Positions 9,180 through 19,010 of a DNA stretch of 64,000 nt are shown piece by piece. The notes under the pieces are model-generated. The model searched no databases. It was not told the DNA's origin and saw only the letters and a list, made by a program, of their open reading frames with translations. The position numbers and the translations under genes are program-made. Source of the DNA: DATBVX01 sp963705495 (GTDB lineage: Bacteria; Pseudomonadota; Gammaproteobacteria; Steroidobacterales; Steroidobacteraceae). The number at the start of each line of letters is the position of its first letter. Positions within the stretch are counted from its first letter, which is position 1. The stretch covers positions 62,001 to 126,000 of the forward strand of contig CAVPJQ010000004.1 in assembly GCA_963705495.1 (NCBI GenBank), in the 5' to 3' direction.

Positions 9180-10154
9180 TCAAATGGGTTGCAGCAGTTG
9201 AGCGCTGAAGCACTCCTCTTTATCTGTCCACACTTCCTCGACGCCCAGTCCCGCCTCACGTGCCAGCGCCGCGAACTGGGGGCGATCGTACTTGTGGCAG
9301 CTCTCGGTCCAGATCGACTCACCGCTTTCGAACTCGATTTCGGCGCCCCCGATGTGAACTATCTGGCGGCAAGTGCTGACGAGGTGCATTTCGATGCGAC
9401 TCTCCTCTTCCACCCAGGGCGCCCGATGCATGAAGGCGTCCAGGTCGAAATCCGCGCCGAATTCGTGGTTCAGGCGCGCCAGCAGGTTGAGATTGAACTC
9501 GGCGGTGACGCCGGCCGCATCGTTGTACGCGGCTTCGAGAATGCGTGGCGACTTGCGCAGGTCCGCACCCACGAGAACGCGTCCCTCGGCGCCGGCCAGT
9601 TCGCGCATCATCGCAAGCAGCGCGATTGCCTCGGAGCGATCGAAATTGCCGATGGTCGAGCCCGGGAAGAATACGAGGGTCGAGTGCGCGTCAGTCGTTC
9701 CGGCCGGAATCTCGAACGGCTGAGTGAAGTCTGCGCACACCGGAAGAATCTCGATTCCAGGGTAGCGATCCGCCAGGGCCCGAGCCGCAGTCATCAGGTG
9801 CGAGCGCGAAATGTCGACGCAGACGTAGCTCGCCGGAGGCGGCATGGCATCGAGCAGGATGCGCGTCTTGGCGCTCGTGCCGCTGCCGGGCTCGACCAGG
9901 CGCAATCCCGGTCCTAAGGTGCGAATGAATGCTGGCGCGCGCTCGGCGAGGATCGCAGTCTCTGTGCGTGTCAGGTAGTACTCGGGCAGCTCGCAGATCC
10001 GGTCGAAAAGGAGCGAGCCGCGCTCGTCGTAGAAGAATTTCGGGTAAAGGTATTTCGGTCGCGACGTGAGTCCCGCAAGGATCTGTTCCAGCAGCAAGTC
10101 ACCGGCGGGCGCCGCTGCTCGGGTTAACGAGACTGCGGCGCGGTTCGGATTCAT
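9180..10154 (-). CDS. egtD: L-histidine N(alpha)-methyltransferase EgtD
   Basis: 324 residues, the usual length. It trimethylates histidine to hercynine with S-adenosylmethionine, the first step of ergothioneine synthesis. Visible: the substrate/family opening PKYLYPKFFYDERGSLLFD and CELPEYYLTRTE, the SAM-binding LVEPGSGTSAKT, and FFPGSTIGNFDRSEA, all typical of the EgtD/DUF2260 family. The start overlaps the end of egtB by 4 bases, so egtB-egtD form a two-gene operon read on the minus strand. The product acts in the cytoplasm. Confidence 0.95.
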   Translation of the reverse strand: MNPNRAAVSLTRAAAPAGDLLLEQILAGLTSRPKYLYPKFFYDERGSLLFDRICELPEYYLTRTETAILAERAPAFIRTLGPGLRLVEPGSGTSAKTRILLDAMPPPASYVCVDISRSHLMTAARALADRYPGIEILPVCADFTQPFEIPAGTTDAHSTLVFFPGSTIGNFDRSEAIALLAMMRELAGAEGRVLVGADLRKSPRILEAAYNDAAGVTAEFNLNLLARLNHEFGADFDLDAFMHRAPWVEEESRIEMHLVSTCRQIVHIGGAEIEFESGESIWTESCHKYDRPQFAALAREAGLGVEEVWTDKEECFSAQLLQPI

Positions 10155-11419
10155 GCCGAACCTTTCGCAAGCCGGATGCCCGCGAATTGCCAGCGCGCCG
10201 TGGGGTAGAAGAAATTGCGGTAAGTCGCGCGGATGTGAGATGCGGGCGTGACGCAGGAACCGCCGCGCAGGACGAACTGGTTCGCCATGAACTTGCCGTT
10301 GTATTCGCCGATCGCACCGGCGATGGGCTCAAAGCCGGGGTAGGGCGAGTAGGCAGAAGAAGTCCACTCCCACACGTCGCCGAACAGTTGTGTGAGGTCG
10401 CGTCCCGCGCCGTTCGCTCGGGGGTGCAGCAGGTCATCGTCCAGGAAGTTGCCGTCGATGAGTTGACGCGCCGCTACCGCTTCCCATTCGGATTCGGTCG
10501 GCAAGCGTGCACCCGCCCAGCGCGCGAACGCATCCGCCTCGTACCAGCTCACATGACACACAGGTGCCGCCGGTTCGAGCTCACGCTCGCCACTGAGAGT
10601 GAATTCACGATTGAGCGCATCGTTCCAATAAATCGGCCGCTTCCAGCCCTGCGCCTGCACGGTGGCCCAGCCATCGGACATCCACAGCTGCGCCGTGGTG
10701 TAGCCGCCAGCGCGAATGAACTCTCGGTATTCGGAGTTGCTGATCGGGCGATGAGCAAGTGCGAAGGGCGCGAGAAAGACACGGTGGCGCGGCGTCTCGT
10801 TGTCGAAGGAAAACCCGCCGCCGGAATGACCGATCTCGTAGATGCCTTCCGGACACTGATAGAAGAGGAGTGGCGCGAGGTCCGCAGGCCCCGACACCTC
10901 GAGCTCGCGATAAGCGGGGCGCAACGGATTGCAGGACAAAAGGTGCTTCAGGTCGGTCAGCAGCAGTTCCTGGTGCTGCTGCTCGTGGTGGACGCCAAGC
11001 TCGATGAGCCCAGCCACGTCTGGACGCGCGCCGCGTGCCAGCAGGTCCGATATCCCTTCATCGACGTAATCACGATAAGCGCAAATGTCCTCGAGCGTCG
11101 GGCGCGTCAGCAGGCCACGCTCTGCCCGCCGATGCCGGTCGCCGACCGTCTCGTAGTAGGAATTGAAGAGGTAACCGAACCGGCTATCGAACTCGCGATA
11201 TCCGGCTGCGTGCGGCCCGAGCACGAACTGCTCGAAAAACCAGGTCGCATGGGCGAGATGCCATTTCGCAGGGCTGGCGTCCGGCATGCTTTGCACCACG
11301 CAGTCTTCGGCCGCCAGCGGCGCGATCAACGCGGTCGTGAGCGCCCGGGTCTGGCAGAAGCGCTCAGCCAGCGCTATCTCGGGTGCGCTGGGTTGTGTAG
11401 AGAGGGAGCCACGCGGCAT
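10151..11419 (-). CDS. egtB: Ergothioneine biosynthesis protein EgtB (hercynine sulfoxide synthase)
   Basis: 422 residues. The N-terminal DinB-like domain carries the iron-binding histidines (HLAHATWFFEQF and the HHEQQHQELL motif). The C-terminal formylglycine-generating-enzyme-type domain includes HRVFLAPFALAHRPISN, RLPTESEWEAVA, QLFGDVWEWTSSAY and the end RGGSCVTPASHIRATYRNFF. The enzyme forms the C-S bond between hercynine and a thiol donor (cysteine or gamma-glutamylcysteine) using O2. No egtA, egtC or egtE gene is visible, so the later C-S lyase must be elsewhere. Its promoter should lie in the 163-base divergent gap to the next gene. Confidence 0.95.
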   Translation of the reverse strand: MPRGSLSTQPSAPEIALAERFCQTRALTTALIAPLAAEDCVVQSMPDASPAKWHLAHATWFFEQFVLGPHAAGYREFDSRFGYLFNSYYETVGDRHRRAERGLLTRPTLEDICAYRDYVDEGISDLLARGARPDVAGLIELGVHHEQQHQELLLTDLKHLLSCNPLRPAYRELEVSGPADLAPLLFYQCPEGIYEIGHSGGGFSFDNETPRHRVFLAPFALAHRPISNSEYREFIRAGGYTTAQLWMSDGWATVQAQGWKRPIYWNDALNREFTLSGERELEPAAPVCHVSWYEADAFARWAGARLPTESEWEAVAARQLIDGNFLDDDLLHPRANGAGRDLTQLFGDVWEWTSSAYSPYPGFEPIAGAIGEYNGKFMANQFVLRGGSCVTPASHIRATYRNFFYPTARWQFAGIRLAKGSA

Positions 11420-11582
11420 GTTGTGCTCGGCGGGTCGGGCAACAAGACTACAGAACCCCCGCCAGAGACGTCAAAAGAACTCATGGAGCGGCAAAAGTTC
11501 TGCCAGCGGGGCGGGATTTTGCTAAGTACCGATTGAAATTTCTGCGAATATTGGCTGGCCCTCGCCGCCGTAGGGGAGTCGC

Positions 11583-12398
11583 ATGACTACGACGATCCTG
11601 GACCTGGTCCCAGTCCCTGTGCTGCTCCCGCTGACTATCGTGCTGGCGCTCGCCGCGATTGAAATCGGCCGATGGATTGGACGCCGCCGCAAGGCTTCCG
11701 GAGGCGAGGACGATGGGCCCGTCGGGGCCTCGGTCGGAGCCACCCTCGGACTTCTGGCCTTCACGCTGGCCTTCACCTTCGGGATGGCAGCCTCGCGCTT
11801 CGATACCCGCAAAGAGATGGTGGTGCAGGACGCCAATGCCATCGGGACGACGTACCTGCGCGCCTCGCTCCTGGCGGAACCCACGGCTTCTGAAATTCGC
11901 AAGCTGTTGCGCGAATACGTTGATGTTCGTCTCGATGCCGCAGCCCGTCCTGGTGGCGTGGCAGCCGCCCTGGAACGGTGTGAGCAACTGCAGGGCCAGA
12001 TCTGGTCAGCAACGAGTGCCCTGGTCGCACGCCAACAGCCGGATCTTGGCTCCTCGTTCCTCTTCGTCAATGCGCTCAATGAAATGATCGATGTGCACTC
12101 GATGCGGGTGGCAGCGATGCGCAACCGCATTCCTGGGACCATCTGGTTCTTTCTGTTTCTTACCGCTGCACTCGGCATGATCAGCATGGGTTATCAGTCG
12201 GGCCTTACCGGATCGCGCCGAAGCGTCGCGATCGTGAGTCTCGCCGTGGCATTCTCCGGTGTGATCATGCTGATCGCCGACCTCGATCGGCCCCAGTCGG
12301 GGTTCGTGCGCGTGAGCCAGCAGTCCATGGCGGACCTGCAGAGAAGCATGCAGGCGGATGTGAGAGACATGGTGCCGCTCCCGCCTCCTGCGCCTTGA
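11583..12398 (+). CDS. DUF4239 / bestrophin-like membrane protein
   Basis: 271 residues with four likely membrane segments: residues about 9-30 (VPVLLPLTIVLALAAIEIG), 50-68 (GATLGLLAFTLAFTFGMA), 185-205 (TIWFFLFLTAALGMISMG) and 215-235. The soluble part between segments two and three contains ASRFDTRKEMVVQDANAIGTTYLRA, the conserved signature of the bestrophin-like/DUF4239 family. The family resembles anion channels, but function is mostly unknown. A GGGGAG sequence precedes the ATG. The gene stands alone, divergent from egtB. Confidence 0.8.
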   Translation: MTTTILDLVPVPVLLPLTIVLALAAIEIGRWIGRRRKASGGEDDGPVGASVGATLGLLAFTLAFTFGMAASRFDTRKEMVVQDANAIGTTYLRASLLAEPTASEIRKLLREYVDVRLDAAARPGGVAAALERCEQLQGQIWSATSALVARQQPDLGSSFLFVNALNEMIDVHSMRVAAMRNRIPGTIWFFLFLTAALGMISMGYQSGLTGSRRSVAIVSLAVAFSGVIMLIADLDRPQSGFVRVSQQSMADLQRSMQADVRDMVPLPPPAP

Positions 12399-12442
12399 TG
12401 CTCGCGCGGAGTTACGGCGTTATCCGCATGGGGGTTCACTGA

Positions 12443-13864
12443 GTGGAGCAGGGCCACTTCGTGGACGCGATTCCGATATCGCTCGTCTTCGGCCTGTCGG
12501 TGCTGATCACCCTGCTTTCGCTGCCACGCTTGATATTTGGTGTGCTCATCGCCATTAGTTGCGACATGGCTTCAGGGGCTAGCAATCCCGCCACCTCCCG
12601 GCTCACTGATCTCGAGATCGCGCAACGCGAGTACGTCGACAAGGCGCCGGCGTTTTCACCGGCCGCACGGCAGAAGGCACACGCGTTGATTGCCGATCTG
12701 AGCAGCCAGGCGCCTGCGATGACCAACGCTCAATTCCAGCTCGCGCTCACACGAATCGCGGCGCTCGCGGACAACGGCCACGACACGGTTCACTTCGGCG
12801 AGGGCAGCTGGAGCCCGGAATTGCGCCTTCCGGTGCGCATGATCTGGTTCTCCGACGCACTCGTCATCGCGCGCGCCGCTCCAGACGCGGCCGAGCTGCT
12901 CGGTGCCTCGATCGAGAGCATCGACGGTCTGAATCCCGAGGAGCTCATGCACCGCATTCGCACGTTGCAAGGGGGCATCGATGGGCTTCGGCGTTGGCAA
13001 TTGAACTGGATCTTTCACAGCCCGGAGGCCCTGCACGCCCTCGGCATTGCGCGGCAGCGCGATCGACTGGAGTTCCGCGTAAAGCTGACGGACGGTCGGC
13101 GCGCCACGCGCACCCTTGTCGCTCGCGCGAAGGCGGAAGTACCGCCGGGACAAGTTCCGGCGCGCTACTGGATCCCGGCGCCATGGGACGGGGAAAGTGA
13201 GAAAGGCTGGAGAGCTGCGATCGACCCTGTGCGCGCGCCGCTTTACCTGCAGGAGCCCGACGCCTGGTTTCGCATGGTCGACCTGCCTGACCTGGAAGCC
13301 CTTTACGTTCAGTTCCGAAGCAACTTCGACGAAGGCCAAAACAAGATCGCCCCATTCGTGACGTCGGTAGCGCAACGTCTCGAGTCATCCCCGCCGAAGA
13401 ACCTGATTCTTGATCTGCGCTTTGACACCGGCGGTGACAACACGCAGAACCGCGACCTCATGCGCGAGATCGCACACCGGGTGCCGGGCCGTATCTACCT
13501 CCTCATTGGCAACTACACATTTTCAGCCGGCATCGCCTCCGCCGCGGCGCTGAAGCACGACGGCGGCGAGAAGGTTACGATCGTGGGCGCTGCCAGCGGC
13601 GATCGCACGTACTGGTGGTCGGAGCATGGGAAGCCGGTTTGCCTGCCGGGATCAAAAGCCTGCTTTCCGATCAACACCGGCTATTGGAACCTCATCGAGG
13701 GTTGCCGGGACAATCCACGCTGTTACAGCGACCAGTTCGATCTTGTCGTATCCACAATGGAACCCACGGTTTCTGGTCCACTGACGTCCCGTGATTGGCT
13801 TTCGAACAGCGACCCGGGGATGGCCGCGATTGCCGCCGAACTCAGGACCCGCTCGGCGCCTTGA
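12443..13864 (+). CDS. S41 family peptidase-like protein
   Basis: 473 residues from GTG 12443; the start is uncertain and an ATG at 12566 is possible. A hydrophobic N-terminal stretch (about residues 8-42) suggests export or anchoring. The region around residues 310-370 shows the tail-specific protease core: LILDLRFDTGGDN, then IYLLIGNYTFSAGIASAAALK, where the Ser of TFSAG is the expected nucleophile. A PDZ-like segment (ESIDGLNPEELMHRIR) lies earlier. C-terminal cysteines (CLPGSKACFP, CRDNPRC) may form disulfides. The protein is probably extracytoplasmic; its substrate is unknown. Confidence 0.75.
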   Translation: MEQGHFVDAIPISLVFGLSVLITLLSLPRLIFGVLIAISCDMASGASNPATSRLTDLEIAQREYVDKAPAFSPAARQKAHALIADLSSQAPAMTNAQFQLALTRIAALADNGHDTVHFGEGSWSPELRLPVRMIWFSDALVIARAAPDAAELLGASIESIDGLNPEELMHRIRTLQGGIDGLRRWQLNWIFHSPEALHALGIARQRDRLEFRVKLTDGRRATRTLVARAKAEVPPGQVPARYWIPAPWDGESEKGWRAAIDPVRAPLYLQEPDAWFRMVDLPDLEALYVQFRSNFDEGQNKIAPFVTSVAQRLESSPPKNLILDLRFDTGGDNTQNRDLMREIAHRVPGRIYLLIGNYTFSAGIASAAALKHDGGEKVTIVGAASGDRTYWWSEHGKPVCLPGSKACFPINTGYWNLIEGCRDNPRCYSDQFDLVVSTMEPTVSGPLTSRDWLSNSDPGMAAIAAELRTRSAP

Positions 13865-13950
13865 ACGAGCCAACTCTTGCAGCCAACCGCACGCCAAGGT
13901 TCTAATACGCGCCTCTTCGGGCCGGCCCACAGCGCCGCCCCCGCATCAAT

Positions 13951-14023
<73 letters not shown>

Positions 14024-14049
14024 TATCCTCAAGACGGCTTCCGCGGAAA

Positions 14050-14910
14050 TCAACCCCACCAAGAAAACCGGTCGAGAAGATCAAGAGTGCCGCCAACCAA
14101 AACCAAAATCACCACGCGTGCGCGTGTCATGGACGGAGTCTCACCGAAAAGTCGGCGATAGTCGCGCGAGTACTGACCCATGTGCGTAAATCCGCACGCC
14201 CTCGCAGTCTCACTAATCGAAGTACGCGCGGCGGCGCGCAGCAACGCCATTCGGCTGCGCGTCAGGCGCTGATTCCTGGCAAAAGTGAGCGGCGTGGTGT
14301 CATAGACTTGCTTGAACCCATACTCGAGAGTGCGTTCGGCGACCCCGCAATGGCGGGACAGCTCGCTCAACGTTGGAGGCTCCGGGAAGCGTTTCTCGAT
14401 CAGCCGGCACGCGGACACGACCGCGGAAACTCGTAGCGCATTCCCATTGCTATCTAGCGGCGTGCTGCTCGATGTCGTAACGGAGTGCCGAAGATGCTTC
14501 GCAAGTGTTCCGTTGATCTCGCCGTGATGCTGATCCGGGTGTTTGATGTATCTGGTAAGGAGGGCCACCTCGTCAGCTGTGGTGTCCTCACAGATCCGCA
14601 GTGCGCGGCGCGAAATGCATTCACGTGCCTCGACCACAAGAAAGTACAACAAGGCGCCACTCGGCACGAACAGGTCGAGACTTGCGCCGGCCCCGGCGAG
14701 CATGAGTTGGTTGGCACCCAGTGGTTGCCCGAGGAACCGGATCGCAGCCTGCTGAGACGCGGACAGCAACAGGCAACTGTGGTCCTTGTGTACCGTGCCA
14801 CGGAGCACGAAGGCGCTGCCGGCATGCAATCGAAGGACACGATGCGAGCGAAATGACGCGCGCGACGCCAATGTCCGATCGGATCGAGGGCCAAGCTGGA
14901 TCAATTCCAC
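14050..14910 (-). CDS. AraC family transcriptional regulator
   Basis: 286 residues. The C-terminal third carries two helix-turn-helix motifs of the AraC/XylS class: LSELSRHCGVAERTLEYGFKQV and ISETARACGFTHMGQYSRDY, ending in RRLFGETPSMTR. The N-terminal part (about 1-170) is a cupin-like sensor of unknown ligand. The same architecture and HTH wording recur in the neighbouring AraC gene (15053-16111), so the two look like paralogues. It starts immediately downstream of the tRNA-Phe on the opposite strand. Its target is unknown. Confidence 0.88.
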   Translation of the reverse strand: MELIQLGPRSDRTLASRASFRSHRVLRLHAGSAFVLRGTVHKDHSCLLLSASQQAAIRFLGQPLGANQLMLAGAGASLDLFVPSGALLYFLVVEARECISRRALRICEDTTADEVALLTRYIKHPDQHHGEINGTLAKHLRHSVTTSSSTPLDSNGNALRVSAVVSACRLIEKRFPEPPTLSELSRHCGVAERTLEYGFKQVYDTTPLTFARNQRLTRSRMALLRAAARTSISETARACGFTHMGQYSRDYRRLFGETPSMTRARVVILVLVGGTLDLLDRFSWWG

Positions 14911-15052
14911 GCGCCATCCGTGGAAAAATGCTGGTCAATTCCTCGACTTCGCTGACTTCGGGCTGCACCCGTGCAGTGAATACCGGCTGGTCCGGCTGCG
15001 CTATCGAAAAATCGCTCGCGCGAGCCTGGATTTGTCAGTTTCTCGTGAGCGG

Positions 15053-16111
15053 TTAAGGACTTGTTGAAGCGTGCGTGTGCAAGTTGACCGCAGGGGCGGA
15101 CTTATGGCCCTGGGTAAGTCTGCGGCGCCGCGTTTCCGTGGGGGTCTCGCCGAAGAACCGTCGATAGTCCACGGCGAACTGGCTCAGGTGCCAGAACCCC
15201 GCGTCCATGGCAATTTCGGATATCGAACGAGGGTGTGGCGAAGCATCCTGTTGCAGAGCCTTTCGGACGGCGTTCAACCGCAGCGACCTGATGTACGCGA
15301 CAGGCGTCAGCCCGGTGACCTCCCGAAAGCCGTACTCGAGCGAACGGATCTTCAGGTGCGCGTGGCGGCACAGCTGAGATAACTGGAGCGGCTCGGACAG
15401 TCGCGAGTCGATAAATTCACATGCGAGCCGCACCGCCACGCGCCTGCCGGCGCGTGCCGCACGCGTGGTCGAATCGACATCCGCGGGAGAGTTGTCGAAG
15501 CGCACCATTGCAGCAAGCACACGGTCCGCGAGACTCGCCCGCACGCGAGGGTCATTCAGCGCCTGCGGATGTTCACCGACCGCATTCAAGAGCCATTCGA
15601 CACGGCCCAGCATGTCATCGACCCAGGAAGGGTCCGGTGCCACGATGCTGGTCCCAAGCGCTATCCCGAGGGAGCCGCCATTCAACGCATCGAGCTGACT
15701 GCGGCAGGCGTTCATATCGAATCCCAGGGCGACGTCGACGTAGCGACCACCGTGCCCGTGTGTGACTGCCTCCGAGAGATCGCTCTCCGCCAGGGTCACG
15801 CATTGTCCGGATTCCACCAACTGGCCGTATGCGAACGCTGGCCCAGAGCCGGCGCCGGGCATGAACATCCCGGCCATGCCGCGCGGCGCATAACCTCTCT
15901 GTTGCATCGTTTGGTTATTTGTGACGCGCGCGACATTGACGCCACCGAGATCGACCATCGCGCCCTTCGCCTGGAGCTTGCCTGGCGTGAGCTGCGTGAA
16001 CTCGAAGTTCCAGTCACGCAACAGATCTGAGAGCTCTGCAGGGTCCGTCGCGATGATGGGCATATGCACGACGTGCGCAGGTGACATGCCCGACGTTGGA
16101 TTGATTTCCAT
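15053..16111 (-). CDS. AraC family transcriptional regulator (paralogue of the adjacent one)
   Basis: 352 residues from ATG 16111 (MEINPTSGMSPAH). The frame is open further upstream to 16327, but that extension looks non-coding. The C-terminal HTH domain shows LSQLCRHAHLKIRSLEYGFREV and ISEIAMDAGFWHLSQFAVDY with the RRFFGETPTETRRRR ending. The N-terminal sensor (about 1-230) contains WNFEFTQLTPGKLQAKG and GAGSGPAFAYGQLVES, which resembles the EutR-like branch of AraC proteins. It is transcribed away from the patatin gene, so it could regulate that gene from the shared upstream region; this is inference. Confidence 0.85.
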   Translation of the reverse strand: MEINPTSGMSPAHVVHMPIIATDPAELSDLLRDWNFEFTQLTPGKLQAKGAMVDLGGVNVARVTNNQTMQQRGYAPRGMAGMFMPGAGSGPAFAYGQLVESGQCVTLAESDLSEAVTHGHGGRYVDVALGFDMNACRSQLDALNGGSLGIALGTSIVAPDPSWVDDMLGRVEWLLNAVGEHPQALNDPRVRASLADRVLAAMVRFDNSPADVDSTTRAARAGRRVAVRLACEFIDSRLSEPLQLSQLCRHAHLKIRSLEYGFREVTGLTPVAYIRSLRLNAVRKALQQDASPHPRSISEIAMDAGFWHLSQFAVDYRRFFGETPTETRRRRLTQGHKSAPAVNLHTHASTSP

Positions 16112-16362
16112 CTGGATGGATGCCTGCCCTGGCAGGACTGACGAGCAGTCAGTAATTCCTTCGTTGTTGTGCTCGGCGACTAGGTTAACTCCAGACCTTG
16201 CGGAATGTCGATATCCTGCTGCGGTCGCGGAGCCTGATTCTTCGCCGGCTAGACAATGGGCGGTGTTCCCGCGATTGTAGATGCCGAAAATCGCATGGCA
16301 ACGCCGCCGCGGCGAAGCGTGGCACACTCCTTAATTCTTCTCCGGCACGGAGCGCGCATCAA

Positions 16363-18621
16363 ATGCAATCGTCTCGCCAACTCATCTGCATCGTCCTGCT
16401 CGGCAGCGCAACGGTGCTACTCAGCTCCCTTGGTACAGGTTGGGCCGCGGCCGCGGAAAGTGACAGCCGGCCGCGCATCGGCCTCGTGCTCGCAGGTGGT
16501 GGTGCGAAGGGAGGTGCGCATGTCGGCGTGCTGAAGGTGCTCGAGGAATTGCACGTGCCCATCGATTGCATCGCCGGCACCAGCATGGGCGCGCTCATTG
16601 GCGGCGGCTACGCCTCTGGAATACCCGCGGGAGAGCTCGAAAAATTTCTGGTCGGTATCGACTGGAAAAGAGTCGTCGGCAGTCAGGGTCGTCGTGACCT
16701 CGAGCCCATCGAACAAAAGCGCGCCGGTGTCACCTATAGCAATGACTTTGAACTCGGCATCACGCCGAACGGCATTACGACCCCGGGCGGTCTGATCAAT
16801 GCCAGCAACGTCGACGATCTCCTGCGTGTCTATGTCGCAAGCGCGCGGCTCGAGACGGATTTCGACAAGCTGCCAATACCCTATCGCGCAGTCGCGACCG
16901 ACATGGTCTCCGGCAGCATAGTAGTGCTCGACCAGGGCGACCTCGCCACTGCGATGCGCGCCAGCATGGCGATTCCAGGCGCCTTCGCGCCGGTGCTCAT
17001 GGAAAACAAGATCCTGTCGGATGGTGGACTCGTCCGCAACATCCCGATCGACATCGCCCGCAATCTGTGCGCGGATCACGTGATCGTCGTCAATCTCGTC
17101 GAACCGTCGGCGGATCCAGCGAAGCTGCAGAGCGCAACGCAACTCCTCGGCCGCATGATGGACGTCATGATCGAAGCCAACGAGACGTTGCAGCTACAGA
17201 CGATGAGACCTGGCGACATTCGCGTCGACGTCGAGATGGGCACGATCGGTACGGCGGATTTCGAGCGGGTGCCGGAGACCATCCCGCTCGGCGAAGCCGC
17301 GGCCCGCAGCATGTCGAGCGAACTCGCAAGATACTCGGTATCCGACGCGCAGTACGGCGAGTGGCGCGCTGCGGTGACGCAGTCGCAACAGATCGAAGCC
17401 CGGCTCGCCGGGGTCCGTTTCGAAGGACTTAAACGCGTCAACCCGGAATACCTGGCGAAGAAGGCACACGTGAAGGCTGGCGATGTCGTGAACACTGTTG
17501 CGATCAGCAATGAAGCGCAGCGGATGTCCGCATTGCAGGACTTCGAATCCGTAGGTTATCGCCTCGATGGCGATCGCGAGTCGCCGACACTCACCTGGTT
17601 GCCACGCGAAAAGAGCTGGGGACCGAACTATCTGCGCTTGGACCTGGGCGCCTACGCTTCCTGGGACGGAGACCTGACGTTCAATTTGTATGGCAGGCAT
17701 GTTCGCACCTGGGTGAACTCGCTCGGCGCCGAATGGCGTAATGAAGTTCAGATTGGCGGCGAAGTGCTGGTGTCGACCAGCCTGTATCAGCCGCTGGATG
17801 CCGCGCATCGCTACTTTGTCGAGCCGCGCGTCGCGTTTTCGCGCTCGATCGAGGATGTTTTTCAAGATGACGAGCGCTTGGCGCGCTACACATTCAAGGA
17901 TTTTGCCGGCCTGCTCGATGTCGGCGTCAATCTGGGCCGATACGCGCAGACGCGGATCGGCTATCTCTATGATGACCGCAAGGTCGACGTAGATATTGGT
18001 CCGGAGCTGCTGCCGCAGGGCAGCCCGGTGGACGCCGGCTTGCGGTTCTCTGCAGAGTATGACAGTCGCGACACCTCATTTAGTCCGACGCGCGGGCTTG
18101 CGTTGGACGTCGAGTACATGCGGAGCGATAACTCGCTGGGCGCCGATCGCGATTGGGAGCGTGCCGAAGTCGGTCTCGGGGTTGCGGTGCCATTCCGCAA
18201 CGATGTGCTGTGGGTGACTCTCGCCGGCGGCGCGGACCTCGGCAGCAATCTGCCTGCCGACCGCGCCTTTGCACTCGGTGGCCCCAGCAGTTTCCCTGGA
18301 TTGGAACTCGGCGAGCTGCGCGTCGATGGTTACTGGACGATTGATACGAGTTATCTGTGGAGGGTGAGGGAGGGGCTCTCGATCCGCAATCTCGCACTCT
18401 ACGCCGGCATCCGGCTCGAGGCGGGCGCCGTCTACGATCGCATCGACAACGGGGATTCAACGGACATCTACGGAGGCTCTCTCTTCCTCACCGGCCGCAC
18501 CCTGGTCGGTCCGTTGACGGTCGGGTTCGGCAAGACATCGACCAACTCGTGGAGTGTTTGGCTGAGTATTGGGCGACCGGTCGGGCACGGCACGATCCTG
18601 GATCGGGGAGTTTTTCGCTAG
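16363..18621 (+). CDS. Patatin-like phospholipase with Omp85-type C-terminal barrel
   Basis: 752 residues from ATG 16363. A signal peptide (about residues 1-30, hydrophobic LICIVLLGSATVLLSSLG) directs it to the envelope. The patatin domain (about 35-330) has the oxyanion loop LVLAGGGAKGGAHVG, the nucleophile motif GTSMG and the dyad aspartate in SDGGLVRNIP. A POTRA-like stretch (VRFEGLKRVNPEYL, about 345-420) and a C-terminal beta-barrel (about 430-752) follow, the PlpD/FplA architecture of type Vd secretion. The expected activity is lipid hydrolysis. The longer frame opening upstream of 16363 is not used because it lacks a signal peptide. Confidence 0.9.
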   Translation: MQSSRQLICIVLLGSATVLLSSLGTGWAAAAESDSRPRIGLVLAGGGAKGGAHVGVLKVLEELHVPIDCIAGTSMGALIGGGYASGIPAGELEKFLVGIDWKRVVGSQGRRDLEPIEQKRAGVTYSNDFELGITPNGITTPGGLINASNVDDLLRVYVASARLETDFDKLPIPYRAVATDMVSGSIVVLDQGDLATAMRASMAIPGAFAPVLMENKILSDGGLVRNIPIDIARNLCADHVIVVNLVEPSADPAKLQSATQLLGRMMDVMIEANETLQLQTMRPGDIRVDVEMGTIGTADFERVPETIPLGEAAARSMSSELARYSVSDAQYGEWRAAVTQSQQIEARLAGVRFEGLKRVNPEYLAKKAHVKAGDVVNTVAISNEAQRMSALQDFESVGYRLDGDRESPTLTWLPREKSWGPNYLRLDLGAYASWDGDLTFNLYGRHVRTWVNSLGAEWRNEVQIGGEVLVSTSLYQPLDAAHRYFVEPRVAFSRSIEDVFQDDERLARYTFKDFAGLLDVGVNLGRYAQTRIGYLYDDRKVDVDIGPELLPQGSPVDAGLRFSAEYDSRDTSFSPTRGLALDVEYMRSDNSLGADRDWERAEVGLGVAVPFRNDVLWVTLAGGADLGSNLPADRAFALGGPSSFPGLELGELRVDGYWTIDTSYLWRVREGLSIRNLALYAGIRLEAGAVYDRIDNGDSTDIYGGSLFLTGRTLVGPLTVGFGKTSTNSWSVWLSIGRPVGHGTILDRGVFR

Positions 18622-18657
18622 CGTTCGCTCCTTGTTGATTGGCGGCTGCGAGGCTGG

Positions 18658-19010
18658 TTACTTGCTCGTGACGCCGAGCGGAAGCGACAGCGTCAGCCAC
18701 GCGTTCCATCCTTCGGGCCGGTGTTGCGCCCCGAACTCGTAGTAACCCTTCAGATTGAAGTACCACGTGTTGTCGCCGACCTTGAAGAACCAGCCGGCCT
18801 GGGGGCCGATTGCCGCCACTTCCGACTCGAAATCGCCAAGCGTTGCGCCGTCACCGCTGTCGCCGGTGAGCTGGTTGTAGAAGTAGCCACCGAGTCCGAG
18901 GTGGAAGGTCTCGGAAAGGAATTGCGAAGCCGCCCAGTCGAGGTGCGCGTCCGTGCCGTTCCTGTAGTTGGTGTCGGGGTTTTCGAAGTTGTAGGTGAAG
19001 CCGAGCCGAG
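18658..19010 (-). pseudogene. C-terminal fragment of an outer-membrane channel-like protein (phenol-degradation meta-pathway type)
   Basis: About 117 residues, beginning at the breakpoint near 19001-19010 with RLGFTYNFENPDTNYRNG and ending NAWLTLSLPLGVTSK. The alternating aromatic/hydrophobic strands and the wording (AIGPQAGWFFKVGDNTWYF, GYYEFG) fit the C-terminal half of PF13557-type outer-membrane proteins. No signal peptide or N-terminal strands are present. Upstream sequence belongs to a sulfatase in another frame, so the gene has lost its 5' part, probably by deletion. Confidence 0.7.

Noticed and set aside
9068..9322. Frame with PHPGPLPDGGG in the egtD-EF-G gap
   Set aside because: This is the known false ORF made by a common intergenic repeat.
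10187..11536. 449-codon plus-strand frame opposite egtB
   Set aside because: It is the antisense shadow of egtB, which has full catalytic and family motifs; the antisense translation has none.
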